Assembly (NCBI GenBank): GCA_047967505.1
Contig: CM106538.1
Direction: 5' to 3' (one strand)
Source: Dipteris shenzhenensis
Taxonomy: Eukaryota; Polypodiophyta; Polypodiopsida; Gleicheniales
DNA: 64,000 nucleotides
Shown: positions 44,859-56,300 of the stretch, piece by piece
Layout: every line of letters starts with the position of its first letter
How positions within the stretch are numbered: the first letter of the stretch is position 1
Position numbers and translations under genes: made by a program
The notes under the pieces: generated by a model
The model's database searches: none
The model's input: the letters and a program-made list of their open reading frames with translations, nothing else
Told to the model about the DNA's origin: nothing

Positions 44859-46000
44859 GGAGGAGGAGTAGAAGTGGTGGTAGAGGATGAGCTAATACTA
44901 GATGCAATAGGCCTAGTCTCATAACCAATCACAAGTTCTTGCCAACCAAAATATTCTTGAGCATAAAAGATCACAAGGCAAAGTTACGTCCTATAGCTAT
45001 TGGTCATCATAATCCCAGAGCTCCTTGATTGAGATATTTTGACTACAAAAACAACACTGATTACAAATGCACCTACAGAGAAAATGCAGCTGAAATGAAA
45101 GTGCCTTTGACTGCCCTATGTAATCACTATAAGAATGGCATCAACTGATTACTCAAAGTGAAACTGATTGTACTATATCATCACCCACTGCAGTCAAACT
45201 GAAAATGCACCTCGAGTGCAAATGTGTGCATCTGAGCACACCAATATCCTCAAAGCCTTCGGAAGAAGCTAGAGGTCACAGATGCAGGGGCTAAAGCAAA
45301 GTTGTATAGATTGGCTATTGTACAGACTGCACATTGAAAGTGTAGCTATACAGATTGGCTACTATATGGACTATATGGCTCAAACATAGCTATATGGAAG
45401 TAGAAGTAATAGAAGTGTTAGTGGCAGGAGGAGGAGTAGAAGTGTAAGTGGCAGGAGGAGGAGTACAAGTGGTGGTAGAGGATGAGCTAGTACTAGATGC
45501 AATAAGCCTAGTCTCATAACCAATCACAAGTTCTTGCCAATCAAAATATTTTTTAGCATAAAATGTCACAAGGCATAGTTGGGTCCTTCCAACTTATCTC
45601 CTTTGGTCATCATAATCCCATAGCTCTCTCATTGAGATATTTTGACTACAAAAACAACACTGATTACAAATGCACCTACAAAGAAAATGCAATTGAAAGG
45701 AAAGTGCCTCTGACTACCCTATGCAATCACTGTAAGAGTGGCATCAATTGCTCAAAGTGAAACTGACTGGACTATAGCATCACCCACTGCAATCAAACTG
45801 AAAATGCACCTCGAGTGCAAATGTGTGCCTTTGAGCACACAATATCCTCAAAGCCGTTTGAAGAAGCTGGAGGTCACGAATGCAAGGGATAAAGCAAAGC
45901 TGTACGGATTGGCTATTGTACGGACTATATGTCTAAAGTGCAGCAATACAAATTGGCTGATATATGGAATGTATGGCTAAAACTTAGCTATATGGACAAG
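44859..46000 (-). repeat. 595-bp tandem duplication of copia 2 gag leader
   Basis: GGAGGAGGAGT starts the copies at 44859 and 45454. Both continue through GGATGAGCTA, GATGCAATA, CCAATCACAAGTTCTTGCCA, ACTACAAAAACAACACTGAT and CACCTCGAGTGCAAATGTGT. On the minus strand this is leader plus the beginning of gag (DWQELVIGYETRLIASSTSS near 45475-45545). The second copy serves as the empty-site reference for the 10.1-kb segment. Confidence 0.85.
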
Positions 46001-46269
46001 TAGCATGATGTGTGTACGGTCAAGTGTACGCGGTTGTTGTATGGCTGATAGGCAAATAGCATGGGACTAATGAAAGTCCACGACTAGGCTAGCTAGGGTG
46101 TTAAAAGTTGAGATACAAGCTGAAGTTGCTAGCTGAGTTGGTCACCAATCTACACAACTGCATTGAGCACTAGAGGAAGGAACAATGGACTCGAGCAACA
46201 CACGAACATTTGGGAACTTTCTTGGTGACAAGAAAAGCAACGTAGGAACTGAGTACTACTAAGTGTAGC

Positions 46270-46281
46270 TCTGATACCACA
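46270..46281 (-). other. Primer-binding site of copia 2
   Basis: Minus strand TGGTATCAGAGC (plus GCTCTGATACCA at 46268-46279, give or take two bases), next to the LTR. It sets the minus orientation. Confidence 0.8.
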
Positions 46282-46468
46282 TGAAGGAGCAAAGGAGATG
46301 GTTTGTGAACACAAGTTAGCAAGAATGTGGTCACATAGAGCCTCCAATAGAATGTTTGATGAAATGAAAGTACAAGTACTAGGTATTTATAGCACCCAAG
46401 TACAACACTAGAAAAATAGACTAAGTCATAGTCTATCCTACACCACCATATCATTGTATGTGTCTACA
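46282..46468 (-). repeat. 5' LTR of copia 2 (187 bp)
   Basis: On the minus strand it starts TGTAGACACATACAATG and ends CTCCTTCA. It matches the LTR at 61009-61204, read on the plus strand, over most of its length, with a TATA-like CTATAAATACC near 46385-46395. Confidence 0.85.
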
Positions 46469-46509
46469 ATCCACATCATACTTGCTAGCTCCTTGCCATG
46501 TAGATGTAT

Positions 46510-46512
46510 CTC

Positions 46513-46544
<32 letters not shown>

Positions 46545-46610
46545 CAGAGACAGAGAGAGGTAAAGAGAGAGAAAAATAAATATATATATATACATATACA
46601 TATACATACA

Positions 46611-46654
<44 letters not shown>

Positions 46655-46681
46655 GTACACACACACACACACACATAGTGT

Positions 46682-46725
<44 letters not shown>
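46510..46725. repeat. Compound microsatellite (GT, GA, TA, CA)
   Basis: Alternating GT and GA runs, a TATATACATA stretch, then CA and a long GA run. Similar GA runs occur at 47200-47241. Confidence 0.95.
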
Positions 46726-47198
46726 TAAAGTCTACAAAAGATGGATGGGTCTATGAGACTGGTAGAAGACCTGATACAAAAAACAGAAGGGCAGAGCTAC
46801 TAAGCAAGCATCATCACCCATGCTGAGTGCTAAGTCCTTAAAATATACATAGTCATATATCATTAGTAGTGGCATCATCATCCTCCTCATCAATACAATG
46901 CGGTCTCATAATGGTTTATGTGTTAGGGGGAGCTCGGGGGGAGGGCAAGGTCATGTGAATGTATAGCCAATGATGGAGCATTGGAGGTGGTCGTCTATGG
47001 GCATAGTCTGTCTTGATCTCTTGGTGATGAACCTACTCCTAACCACAGCTACTATAACTACTATGGACCATGCTCCAGGTTTGAATAGGGATATAACTTT
47101 AATCGACGTGTCCATCTGCTATCGAGTATGGCATGTATAAGACTCTGGGTCTCTGCTGCATCTCCCATCAAGGACTGTGTGATCCATATGCTCTGAGT

Positions 47199-47243
<45 letters not shown>

Positions 47244-47394
47244 GCATGGATGCATGTGCTCGAGCACACACATACACACACATGTTCACTTATGCTTTGA
47301 TTTGTATTAACTTGGATTTACACTGAAGAGAAGAATTGTCCTTGCATGTTTGCCTCTTGGGTTCTATATATACTAATTCTAGGATCGAAGGTTG
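46726..47394. other. No gene recognised
   Basis: Unique-looking sequence with a GA run at 47200-47241 and a CA run at 47265-47282. No coding signal. Confidence 0.4.
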
Positions 47395-47531
47395 GCGATT
47401 TAGTTTTCTAGGTTTTTGATTCACTCGTTTCAAGTTTCAAGTTTCAAATTTACTTGTTCTAGATCCACTTATCCTATATTCACTTTGGTTTAGGTTCCAA
47501 GTTCACTTGTTTGCATTTTGAATTTAGGAAT
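47395..47531 (+). repeat. Degenerate TTCAAGTTTCA/AGGTTCCAAGTTCACTTG repeat, left part
   Basis: About 22-25-bp imperfect units (for example GGTTCCAAGTTCACTTGTTT). The same style resumes at 53767 after the copia 3 insertion, so the element landed inside this array. Confidence 0.7.
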
Positions 47532-48260
47532 TGTTAGATATCAATGCTCCACTCTCGTGTAACTACGCAGGAACCAGCTAACTTTACTTGTAAGTGCCCC
47601 ATATGAGGAGAAGGCATTTGAGTAGCTTGGTTATCCGGTAGGTCCTGGTTTGGACACCAGATGGGGGCCATGTGTGGCCTGATGGCTGGATGGCTTCAGA
47701 TAGAGTTGGCACACTGCCAACTAGGCTACATGCAAGTGTGGGAAGGCATCCCTTGACTGACCGCACTGAGGGTAGATGGAGCATTTCTCGGGGCAGCCCA
47801 CTCTCGGGTTGCGGGGCCCGTTTGGAGCCTCAGATGATCCCGGATGGCTTTCGGCCGACTGGAGATCGTAGGTTAGTTGCTCTGTTTTGCGCACCAATTC
47901 TATCGTATGGTCGGTGGCCTATTTCGGGACCGACCTCCAGTCGATCGTTTTGGGCGGACTGGGTCGGTCACCCAATTGAGCCCAACCAACTATGACTAGT
48001 GGCTATATAAGAGCAAGTCCGTGAAGCCCATTTCATCACTGGCTACAGCAACCCTGATTCCTTAGCATCCAGCCTCTGTCCTCTACTGTTTCTGGCATGC
48101 CATCGAAGCTTCTCTCACAGGAGCGCATGGTTGGGAGGCAGCGCCATCTATTGTATCTTTTCTACAGTAATCAAATTTTTGATTCTCCATACTATCTGGT
48201 CTTCTCTCTTGCATACGAGATCCTGTTATCTGTTGAGCACAGACGTATTATTTTCTTACA
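47532..48260 (+). repeat. 5' LTR of copia 3
   Basis: Begins TGTTAGATATCAATGC and ends ATTTTCTTACA. The TATA box CTATATAAGAGC is at 48003-48014. Confidence 0.95.
48003..48014 (+). promoter_or_regulatory. LTR TATA box
   Basis: CTATATAAGAGC in the 5' LTR, conserved in the 3' LTR (53506-53517), the likely start of element transcription. Confidence 0.7.
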
Positions 48261-48272
48261 TGGTATCAGAGC
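48261..48272 (+). other. Primer-binding site of copia 3
   Basis: TGGTATCAGAGC directly after the 5' LTR; matches initiator tRNA-Met. Confidence 0.95.
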
Positions 48273-48330
48273 CCGGACTCTAGCAAGAAGATTTGGTAGT
48301 GTGTTTCTGTTTGCGAGCAGATTGTGAGAG

Positions 48331-49180
48331 ATGGCCCAGCCTGCAAGACTACGAATCCCACCGTTCGGTGAAAGCGAAAAGTTGGATGGCTGTAACTATC
48401 CACTCTAGAGGTTCAAGATGAAGACCATCCTAAGTGCATATGAGCTTTGGGACACTGCTACTGGGGTGGACGTGAGGCCGATCGTGAGACCGGATCCAGC
48501 CAATACAGGACAACAGATAGTACCAATTGCGGATGAGATTCTCACGTGGAGAAGAAGAAATGCAGATGCGCTATGTTCTATTGTCTGCAGTGTAAGTGAT
48601 CCGTCATGGCATTAATTCAACATGTCACCACAACGGAGGAGGCATGGAAGATCTTGAAAAATCAATACGAGACCACGAATCAGACGTGGATTCAGAATCT
48701 GGAGACTCAACTCACAAACGAGAAATTGTCTGAGTCTGAAGTGGCAGAGAAGTTCATCACCAGGGTGAAGAATCTGTGCGATTAGATGAGTGCAATTGGC
48801 ATCACCATCACCAGCGAGAATCTAGCATGAAGGTGCATATGGATTCTCCCACTAAAGTACGACGGTCTTGTTACAACGCTGAATACACAGAATAGAAATT
48901 CGCCCCTGAACTTTGAGGATTTTAGCGCGATGCTTCTGGAGGAGGAGATGCGTCAAAAGATGAGGACTCCGGCTTTCTATGCTGGATCAAAGAAAGGTAA
49001 GGGTAAGGACTCTGGTAACCTATCTTCTTCTGATGATAAAAGAGAAAGAAGAAGATCAAGTGCTTCTATTGCAACAAGGCAGGGCACAAGCAGAATGAGT
49101 GCCGGAAGAAGATTGCAGATGAGAAGAACGGAGTAAAGAAAGAGTCCAACAACAGCGCGCAGGCAGTACCAGTAGAGTTG
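48331..49180 (+). pseudogene. Copia 3 gag, broken
   Basis: Particle protein. ATG at 48331 (MAQPARLRIPPFGESEKLDG, then CNYP). The family's conserved Trp is a TAG at 48406-48408. The frame then runs to a TAA near 48614, where a frameshift moves it on (TTEEAWKILKNQYETTN, then KFITRVKNLCD). Another TAG is near 48784. The zinc knuckle CFYCNKAGHKQNEC is complete at 49061-49102 and in frame with the protease. Confidence 0.9.
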
Positions 49181-50068
49181 TTCATCGCAATTGAGGAGAT
49201 TTACATGGAGGCAGTTCATGTACCTATGGATGAACCATGGATCATTGACAGTGGTGCATCGCGCCACGTGACCAGTCGGAAGGATTGGTATACCTCTCTA
49301 CAGCCGGTAGAGAATGACATCCTGGTAGCAGTCGGCAATGATGCAAAATGTCTAGCAAAAGGAAAAGGTATGATTGCTCTCAAGTCAGATGGAGTTGTAA
49401 AACAGTTGTCCGATGTTCTTTATGTGCCAGATATCAAGAGGAACTTGTTGTCCGTTTTTGCGATCACAGATCGGGACCTCAAAGTTCAATTTGATAAGAA
49501 TGGTGCACAGATCCTGGATCTTCAAGGGAAGGTTGTTGGTAAAGGTACATGGCGCAACAACATCTACAAACTCTCAGCTTTCAGTGCTCGAGCCGATGTG
49601 AAGAACACTAAGCTGGGGCATGAGAGGTTTGGTTATATAAACCTTAGTTCTTTGAAGGAGATGCATAAAAGTGGAATGATTGTAGACCTACCAAAAATTT
49701 CAGATCTGCCCGATGTATGTAAAGCTTGCATGATGGGCAAGCAGCATCGGCATCCCTTTCCTAAAGAGGCCAGCAGGGCAAAGGCTCCTCTAGAGCTCAT
49801 TCACACGGACCTCTACAGAAAGATGGAGACGGAAGCTTTGGGTGGTTCCTACTACTTCATGACGCTGATGGACGACTACAGTAGAAGGATATGGATATAC
49901 TTCATGAATACTAAAGACGAGGCTTTTAGTAGGTTCAAGGAATGGCATGTAATGGTCGAGAAAGAAACGGGGAGGAAGGTGAAGAAGTTGAGATCAGAAA
50001 GAGGTGGAGAGTTCACATCAACTGAATTCAAAAGAGACTGCAAAAGTCACGGAATCAAGAGGCACTAA
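49046..50068 (+). pseudogene. Copia 3 zinc knuckle-protease-integrase N-terminal part
   Basis: One long frame ending at TAA 50066-50068. Protease DSGAS at 49247-49261 is intact. The GAG-pre-integrase region has LGHERFGYINLSSLKEMH and the zinc-binding CKACMMGKQHR. The integrase core has HTDLY and LMDDYSRRIW (two catalytic Asp). The frame continues after the stop with QQNGVAE, carrying the catalytic Glu (near 50087-50105), then is cut by the TRIM at 50194. Confidence 0.9.
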
Positions 50069-50193
50069 CCCTCGCCACATACATCACAGCAAAATGGAGT
50101 AGCAGAATGCAAGATGCACGTCATCTACGAAATGGGTTGGAGTATGATGAAAGGGAAAGATTTGCCAAAGTCTTTCTGGGTTGAAGCATGTAA

Positions 50194-50885
50194 TGTTAGA
50201 ATCCAAGAGCATGTGCCTAGCCCCCCGCCAAGACCGCTACCACCTCACGAAAGTGCACAACCTTCATGGCCACTACGGAGGCTCTGGCATGTGTGTATGG
50301 CAGGTCCCCACCCCTGCCATAAGGCACCCTTGCCTAGCCAGCCCTCCAACCTCCACAAAAGGCAAGCTTGGGGGAATTGAAGATAGGAGGGGCAACTTGG
50401 ACTATTTATGTCCCTTCATCTTCCACACACCTTTGTATGTGGGATAATTCAACCCTTTCTCCTTTCTTCTTATCCCCTTTGTCCATGAGAGATTTGCACC
50501 TCCAACACCCCCCTCCAATCGATCATGGAAAGAGGTGGCCGGGGATCAGACCTGGGCTCTGATACCATGTTAGAATCCAAGAGCATGTGCCTAGCGTGCC
50601 CCCCGCCAAGACCGCTAGCACCTCATGGAAGTGCACAACCTTCATGGCCACTACGGAGGCTCTGGCATGTGTGTATGGCAGGTCCCCACCCCTGCCATAA
50701 GGCACCCTTGCCTAGCCAGCCCTCCAACCTCCACAAAAGGCAAGCTTGGGGGAATTGAAGATAGGAGGGGCAACTTGGACTATTTATGTCCCTTCATCTT
50801 CCACACACCTTTGTATGTGGGATAATTCAACCCTTTCTCCTTTCTTCTTATCCCCTTTGTCCATGAGAGATTTGCACCTCCAACA
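50194..50885 (-). mobile_element. TRIM-like miniature LTR element nested in copia 3 integrase
   Basis: Two direct repeats, 50194-50507 (314 bp) and 50568-50885 (318 bp), both start TGTTAGAATCCAAGAGC and end CACCTCCAACA. They are nearly identical apart from a small GCGTGCC-type indel and a few substitutions. Between them are only 60 bp, containing GCTCTGATACCA beside the second repeat, i.e. a minus-strand primer-binding site. TGTAA flanks both sides (50189-50193 and 50886-50890). Removing one TGTAA plus the element restores the integrase reading (EACN joined to TAVYIL). LTRs, primer site and no coding sequence define a terminal-repeat retrotransposon in miniature. Confidence 0.9.
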
Positions 50886-51530
50886 TGTAACACTGCAGTT
50901 TACATCCTGAATCGTGAATCGTAGCTACACGAAGGCTGTGAACGGGATGACTCCACTGCAAGCCTTTTCTGGTAAGAAACCTTCAGCTCCACATTTCAAA
51001 GTTTTTGGATGTGACTGTTTTGTGCATGTCCCTGATGCTACCAGGACCAAATGGGGACCGAAGAGCCAGAAGTGTATTTTCTTGGGCTATAGTGAAGAGG
51101 CGAATGGTTACCGTCTCTATAACCCTGTTACCAAAAAGGTAATTGTAAGTCGCGATGTGGTCTTCTCAAAACAGCCGCATCAATTGGAAGAGGATGCTTC
51201 CTTCCCAGACAACCAGGACTAGGATATCCATCCAGTACGACCACCAATAGCAAACCGAACTCCCTTAATAGTGCTTGGGAGGATTCAAGATAAAGAAGAT
51301 GAAGAAGAGCCCACAGAACCACAACGGCAAAGGCCATTCCCGAAGTGGGTAAAGCAGCTTTTGGACGGCAGAGAACCTCCAGCCATTGAGGAGGAACCAT
51401 CCGAACACCGCCAGTCCAAGAGATTAGAGGAGCAAAGAAGAGCGCAGGAACACTTGGTCAACTATGCTTTGATGACAGAAGTGATCCATGCTGATGAACC
51501 CATTTCTTGAAGAGGCACAGGGTGATGATA
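50886..51530 (+). pseudogene. Copia 3 integrase C-terminal part and linker
   Basis: Continues the integrase after the TRIM: MTPLQAFSGKKPSAPHFKVF, GCDCFVHV, FLGYSEEANGYRLYNP, VIVSRDVVF. A small GAATCGTGAATCG duplication lies near 50910. An acidic/Gln-rich linker follows (EDEEEPTEPQRQR near 51290) up to the RT. Stops near 51220 and 51508. Confidence 0.85.
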
Positions 51531-51539
51531 GATGGATGG

Positions 51540-52190
51540 AGGCTATGTAGTCAGAGTATGGCTCCATAATGAAGAACAACACTTGGGACCTTGTGGATCG
51601 TCCACCAAAATGCAAGGTAATTGGCACCAAGTGGGTGTACAAGACCAAGTACAAGTACGACGGCACGTTGGATAAGTACAAGGCTCCGACTCGTGGCAAA
51701 AGGATTCGCACAGGTACATGGTTTTGATTATCAAGATACTTTTGCTCCCACAGCTCGACTAACCACAATTCGTAGTGTTTTGGCTTTAGCTGCCCAGGCA
51801 AGTTGGCACGTGTTTCAAATGGATGTGAAATCTGCCTTTCTGAATGGAGATCTCAAGGAGGAGATATACGTGGAACAACCACCAGGTTTTGAGATCCCCG
51901 ATTCAGAAGGTAAAGTCTGCAAACTGAAGAAGGCACTTTACGGGCTGAAACAGGCCCCACGAGCGTGGTACCAGCAAATCGATGCCTACTTTCTGCAAAA
52001 TGGGTTCAGGAGGAGCCCATCTGATGTAAATTTGTATATCTTTAGAGGAGGAGGCAAGTGTATGATCATGGTCCTTTATGTGGACGACCTTGTCCTAACA
52101 AGGAACCATGAAGAGAAGATCTCGCAGACAAAGAATTTGCTAGGAAGAGAGTTTGAAATGACAGATGCATTTGTGTTTTGGGATTGAAGT
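51540..52190 (+). pseudogene. Copia 3 reverse transcriptase, broken
   Basis: Contains GTKWVYKTKYKYDGT, RLVAKGFAQVHGFDYQDTFA, FQMDVKSAFLNGDLKEEIYV, LKKALYGLKQAPRAWY and the catalytic YVDD at 52077-52088. Breaks: a small frameshift near 51690 (CTCCGACTCGTGG region), a TAG near 51549, and loss of one base near 52180 that puts RNase H in another frame. Confidence 0.9.
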
Positions 52191-53007
52191 TTGGCAAGAG
52201 CCGAAACAGATCTTCATTTCACAACTGAAGTATGCTGGAGAGATACTGAAGGCATTTGGCATGGCTGAGTGCAAGACAGTTGGTACCCCTATGGAGGTTG
52301 ACGTGAAGCTCTCAAACGAGGATTCATCACCACTGGTGGATGAAGCAAAGTACAGAAGGCTTGTGGGCAGCTTGATTTACCTGTGCAACACATGGCTGGA
52401 CATCAGTTTTGCGACTGGTGTACTAAGCAGGTTTTCCAATAAGCCCCGAGAGAACCGTTGGAGGGTAGGGATGCAGGTGCTGAAATACATCAAAGGCACA
52501 CTTGATTATGGCATCACCTATACCAAGGGCAACATCTTGACCGGATTCTGTGACTCGGATTGGGCAGGAGACGTGGACATCAGAAGATTAGTGACAGGTT
52601 ATTGTTTCTCACTTGGATCTGGAGTTGTATCATGGGTCAGCAAGAAGCAACCCACAGTTGCTCTTTCTTCTACCGAGGCCAAGTACAAATCTACATGCTT
52701 TGCTTCTTATGAGGCAGTGTGGTTGAGGAGGATTCTGGGGGACATGGGTGCAGTGCAGAACAAGCCTATGCATTTATCATGTGACAATCAGAGTTGCATG
52801 GCGATTGCAAAGAACTCGGTGTTCCATGCTTGCACAAAACACATTGAGATTCAATATCGCTTTGTACGCGAGCTCATCATGGATGGAGAGGTCGACTTGG
52901 TGTACTGTTTGACTACAGAGAATGCTGTAGACATCTTCACGAAGGCTCTTGGAAGAGACTTGTTGGAGAGGCATCTTCATCGACTTGGCATTGGGCCAAA
53001 AAAGTAA
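52165..53007 (+). pseudogene. Copia 3 RNase H
   Basis: Open for 280 codons to TAA at 53005. GSLIYLCNTWLDISFATG, FCDSDWAGDVDIRRLVTGY, VALSSTEAKYKSTCFASYEA, LSCDNQSCMAIAKNSVFH and the end VDIFTKALGRDLLERHLHRLG are all in the expected order, so this domain is intact. EAKY replaces the usual EAEY. Confidence 0.9.
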
Positions 53008-53037
53008 GTTCACTTGCGGGTGGACATTGAGGGCGGG

Positions 53038-53766
53038 TGTTAGATATCAATGCTCCACTCTCGTGTAACTACGCGGGAAGTAGCTAACTCTACTTGTAAG
53101 CCCCACATATGAGGAGAAGGCATTTGAGTAGCTCGGTTATCCGGTAGGTCCCGGTTTGGACACCAGATGGGGGCCATGTGTGGCCTGATGGCTGGACGGC
53201 TTCAGATAGAGTTGGCACACCACCAACTAGGCTACATGCAAGTGCGGGAAGGCATCCCTTGACTGACCACACTGAGGGTAGATGGAGCATTTCCCAGGGC
53301 AGCCCACTCTTGGGTTGTGGGGCCCGTTTGGAGCCTCAAATGATCCCGGATGGCTCTAGGCCGAACAATAACCGTAGGTTAGTTGCTCTATTTTGCGCAC
53401 CGGTTCTATCGTATGGTCGGTGGCCTATTTCGGGAACCCCCAGTCGACCGTTTTGGGTGGATTGGGTCGGTCACCCAATTGAACCCAACCGACTACAACT
53501 GGTGGCTATATAAGAGCAAGCCTGTGAAGCCCATTTCATCACTGGCTACAACAATCCTGATTCCTTAGCATCCAGCCTCCATCCTCTACTGTTTGTGGCA
53601 CGCCATCGAAGCTTCTCTCACAGGAGCACACGGTTGGGAGGCAGCGCCATTTATTGTATCAGTACTATAGTAATCAAATTTTTGATTCTCCATACTATCT
53701 GGTTTTTTCTCTTGCATACGAGATCCTGTTATCTGTTGAGCACAGACGTTATATTATTTTCTTACA
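53038..53766 (+). repeat. 3' LTR of copia 3
   Basis: Same 729-bp length as the 5' LTR, preceded by TTGAGGGCGGG (polypurine tract) and followed by GGAAT. Differences from the 5' LTR are spread along it, with short indels near 53100, 53360 and 53440. Confidence 0.95.
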
Positions 53767-54395
53767 GGAATATGGGTTCCCTTATTCTGTATGTCAGGTT
53801 CTAGGTGATTCAATTGGTCTGAGTTTTGAGTTCACATGTGTTAGGTTCCAATTGTTGAGTTTCGAGTTCACATGTTTTACATTCCAATTTTGGAGTTCAT
53901 TTGCACTTGGTTTTGGGTTCAACTGATCTAGTTTTTGGGTTCATTTGTTCCATGCATTATTTCACTTATTCTACATGCACTTGTTCCAAAGACATATTAT
54001 GTGTTTTGGGTCCACTTTTTCTAGGTTCCAGCTTCACTTGTTTCAAAATCCAAGGTCAGGATTTCAATTGTCTGAGGTTCCAAATTTAGTTGTATTTGGG
54101 TTTTGATCGTAGTTATTCCAGATTTCGGGTTTAGTTGTTCTGCATTCCAAGTTTTGGTTCACTTGTTTTGAGCTCCAAGTTCACCGGTTTTAAAATCTAG
54201 TTTTGGATGTTGATTCCAAAATCATGGTTTTGGAATCCTAGTTTTGCATTCACTTTTTTTGGGATATAACTTGACTTGTTTTAGATTAACTTGTTCTAAA
54301 TTCAATTGTTTCAGATTAAGTCATTCTGAATTCACTTGTGTTAGGTGCTGAGTTCCAAGTGTATGGATTCTAGGTTTACTTTTCTAATATAATTA
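53767..54395 (+). repeat. Degenerate TTCACTTGTT / GGTTCCAAGTT repeat, right part
   Basis: Imperfect 20-25-bp units containing TTGAGTTCACATGTGTTAGG, CCAAGTTTTGG and TTCACTTGTT. Continuation of 47395-47531 across the copia 3 insertion. Confidence 0.75.
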
Positions 54396-56300
54396 GGATT
54401 TATAGAATGAGAATTGAGAAGTTATGTTGTCACAAATGACAACCTCTTTGAGAACCTAGGCTTCATAACAGGACATGTTAGGAAGACACACACCAAAAAA
54501 AGAGAAAACCCAATACATCATTTTTAGGAGGACTATCCAAGGCAGAGGACCTTTAGACTCAATGAAAGCCAAAATTCAATACATCAATTTTTGGGGGACT
54601 ACCCAGGGCAGAGAACCCAAGTACATCAAGCCATAGAATAGATTTAAAAAAATCCTCTTTGTATAAGAGATGTCCTCAGCAAAGTTGTTGCACATGTGTG
54701 TGCACATTCTTCCTAATATATGAGTGAATTCCGGGAAGAATGCCCCCTAAGATATATCATCACATGACTCTCAACGTGTCGGACTAAGAGTCACCCAAAG
54801 TTGATGTAGTGGCCTCAAGTACCACTAGCAATTGGGAGTCAATCAATGTGTAGTACCTCAGGTGCCAATCAGAGAAGCAAGGTCGGAGAAATCACTTTTT
54901 GATGGAGAGTGGTCTACACCAAGCTCAAGGTAATGCACCAGTGTCAAAGTAGAAGAGAGTGATCACGGGTAAGGGCAGCTTCACATGAATATTGGACATC
55001 AGCTCAATAATTAGGAGCTAACTAACAAAGTGTAATGTCAGGCTGCTCAATCATGACCAGGTTGTTGAAGAGGAGTGAAGGATAAAATTCGGGCTACTAT
55101 AACATATGGTAGGAGCTTTTACTAGCAGAACTGAGGCAAAAATGTGGGCAGCTCAAACAGTGAACCACTTTTTCTTTCACCTCTACCCAGATGGTCCAGT
55201 ATGTGCCATGTGATAGTCCAGTTAACCATTGATATCCTCGATTGCAAATGGGTCTCCCATTAACCATGGGTTTCAATCTAGGTTTACAGTGTCTTGTGCT
55301 CAAATCTTGATTAGTGCCTTGATGAAGAAAGCATGAAAACTCTTAAAGAAGATAGTTATGTCTATTAGGCACTATCTTACTCCAAATACCAAGGCGTATG
55401 GCTCCACAATCATCTTTCCCACTTTTCTAATGCAAAGTCTCTTGCAACAAACTCGCATAAGCATCCTTTCCATATTCTCCTCGGATAACATTACATGTCT
55501 CTTTGATTCTGGAATTGATGCCATGATTCTTTGCCTCTGAGATAGAGCTGGGAAGGGTGAGTTGTGGCTGCTGAATGAACTCATCCACTCCTAATAAGAT
55601 GTCACTTTTATAGTTGAGTACATTAAAATCATCCACGTTTGAAGGGACAAAGCTTGGAACATTGGCATATTCTTGAAGTCCTTTGATATTGTATTAAACC
55701 TTATATTTATCATTGAAAACCACATGCCTCTTTCTAATCTTCAAATATCATTGCTTAGCACTTGTTCTTTCCATTATGCTTTCCATATTTCCATTTTGTT
55801 CCTAGTTAGCTTGGCATTCTCCTACTGCCATGTCTCTTCATAGGGTATCAGAGCCACCTCCAAGAGGTTGAGGAAGCTACCTTCCCTCCTCCTCATTGGA
55901 AGGTCCTCTCTTCCACTTGGAGGGCTAGCCTCTCCTACTCTCCTTCCTTGAGCACTCCCTCTTCTTCCTTTGCCTCTCCACCTTGATCTCCTCTCCTCCT
56001 ACCCACGCCTCACCACCGTCATTGGAGCTTCCCCAACATGGAGACTTGAAGCATGAAGAAAATGAAGACGTGGAGCTGCTATAGTTTGCTGCTGTACTTG
56101 CGTGAATGTGAAAAAAATGTGTAAGGGTGCGCTAGCGATGGCAATTCTTTAGTTACATCTTTTTTATGTGATACAACTCATAACTTATCATCATTTTTTG
56201 GGCAAAGCATGGGTGACTTATGCTTGAGAGATCTAGTAACACAAGGGACTTTAGAATTCTTCCCATATAGCAAATGCTACATTATATGTCAAAATTTGCC
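54396..56300. other. Unassigned; possible LTR element start near 55845
   Basis: 54500-54610 holds a duplicated phrase (GACTA(T/C)CCA(A/G)GGCAGAG) that resembles 2430-2510 of the gag-only element. GGGTATCAGAGCC at 55845-55857 looks like a primer-binding site on the plus strand, preceded by TCTTCATA, so an LTR could end near 55844; no partner LTR was found. Minus-strand frames at 55097-55303 and 55372-55636 are not recognised. Confidence 0.35.

Larger units (their letters stand above)
47532..53766 (+). mobile_element. Copia element 3, structurally complete with TSD
   Basis: LTRs at 47532-48260 and 53038-53766 (both 729 bp, TGTTAG...CTTACA), primer site at 48261, gag-protease-integrase-RT-RNase H inside, polypurine TTGAGGGCGGG just before the 3' LTR. 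GGAAT at 47527-47531 and again at 53767-53771 is the target-site duplication. The LTRs differ at perhaps 50-60 positions by eye, many of them C/T or G/A, so it is not a very recent insertion. Stops and frameshifts make it inactive. A TRIM-like element is nested in its integrase. Confidence 0.95.
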
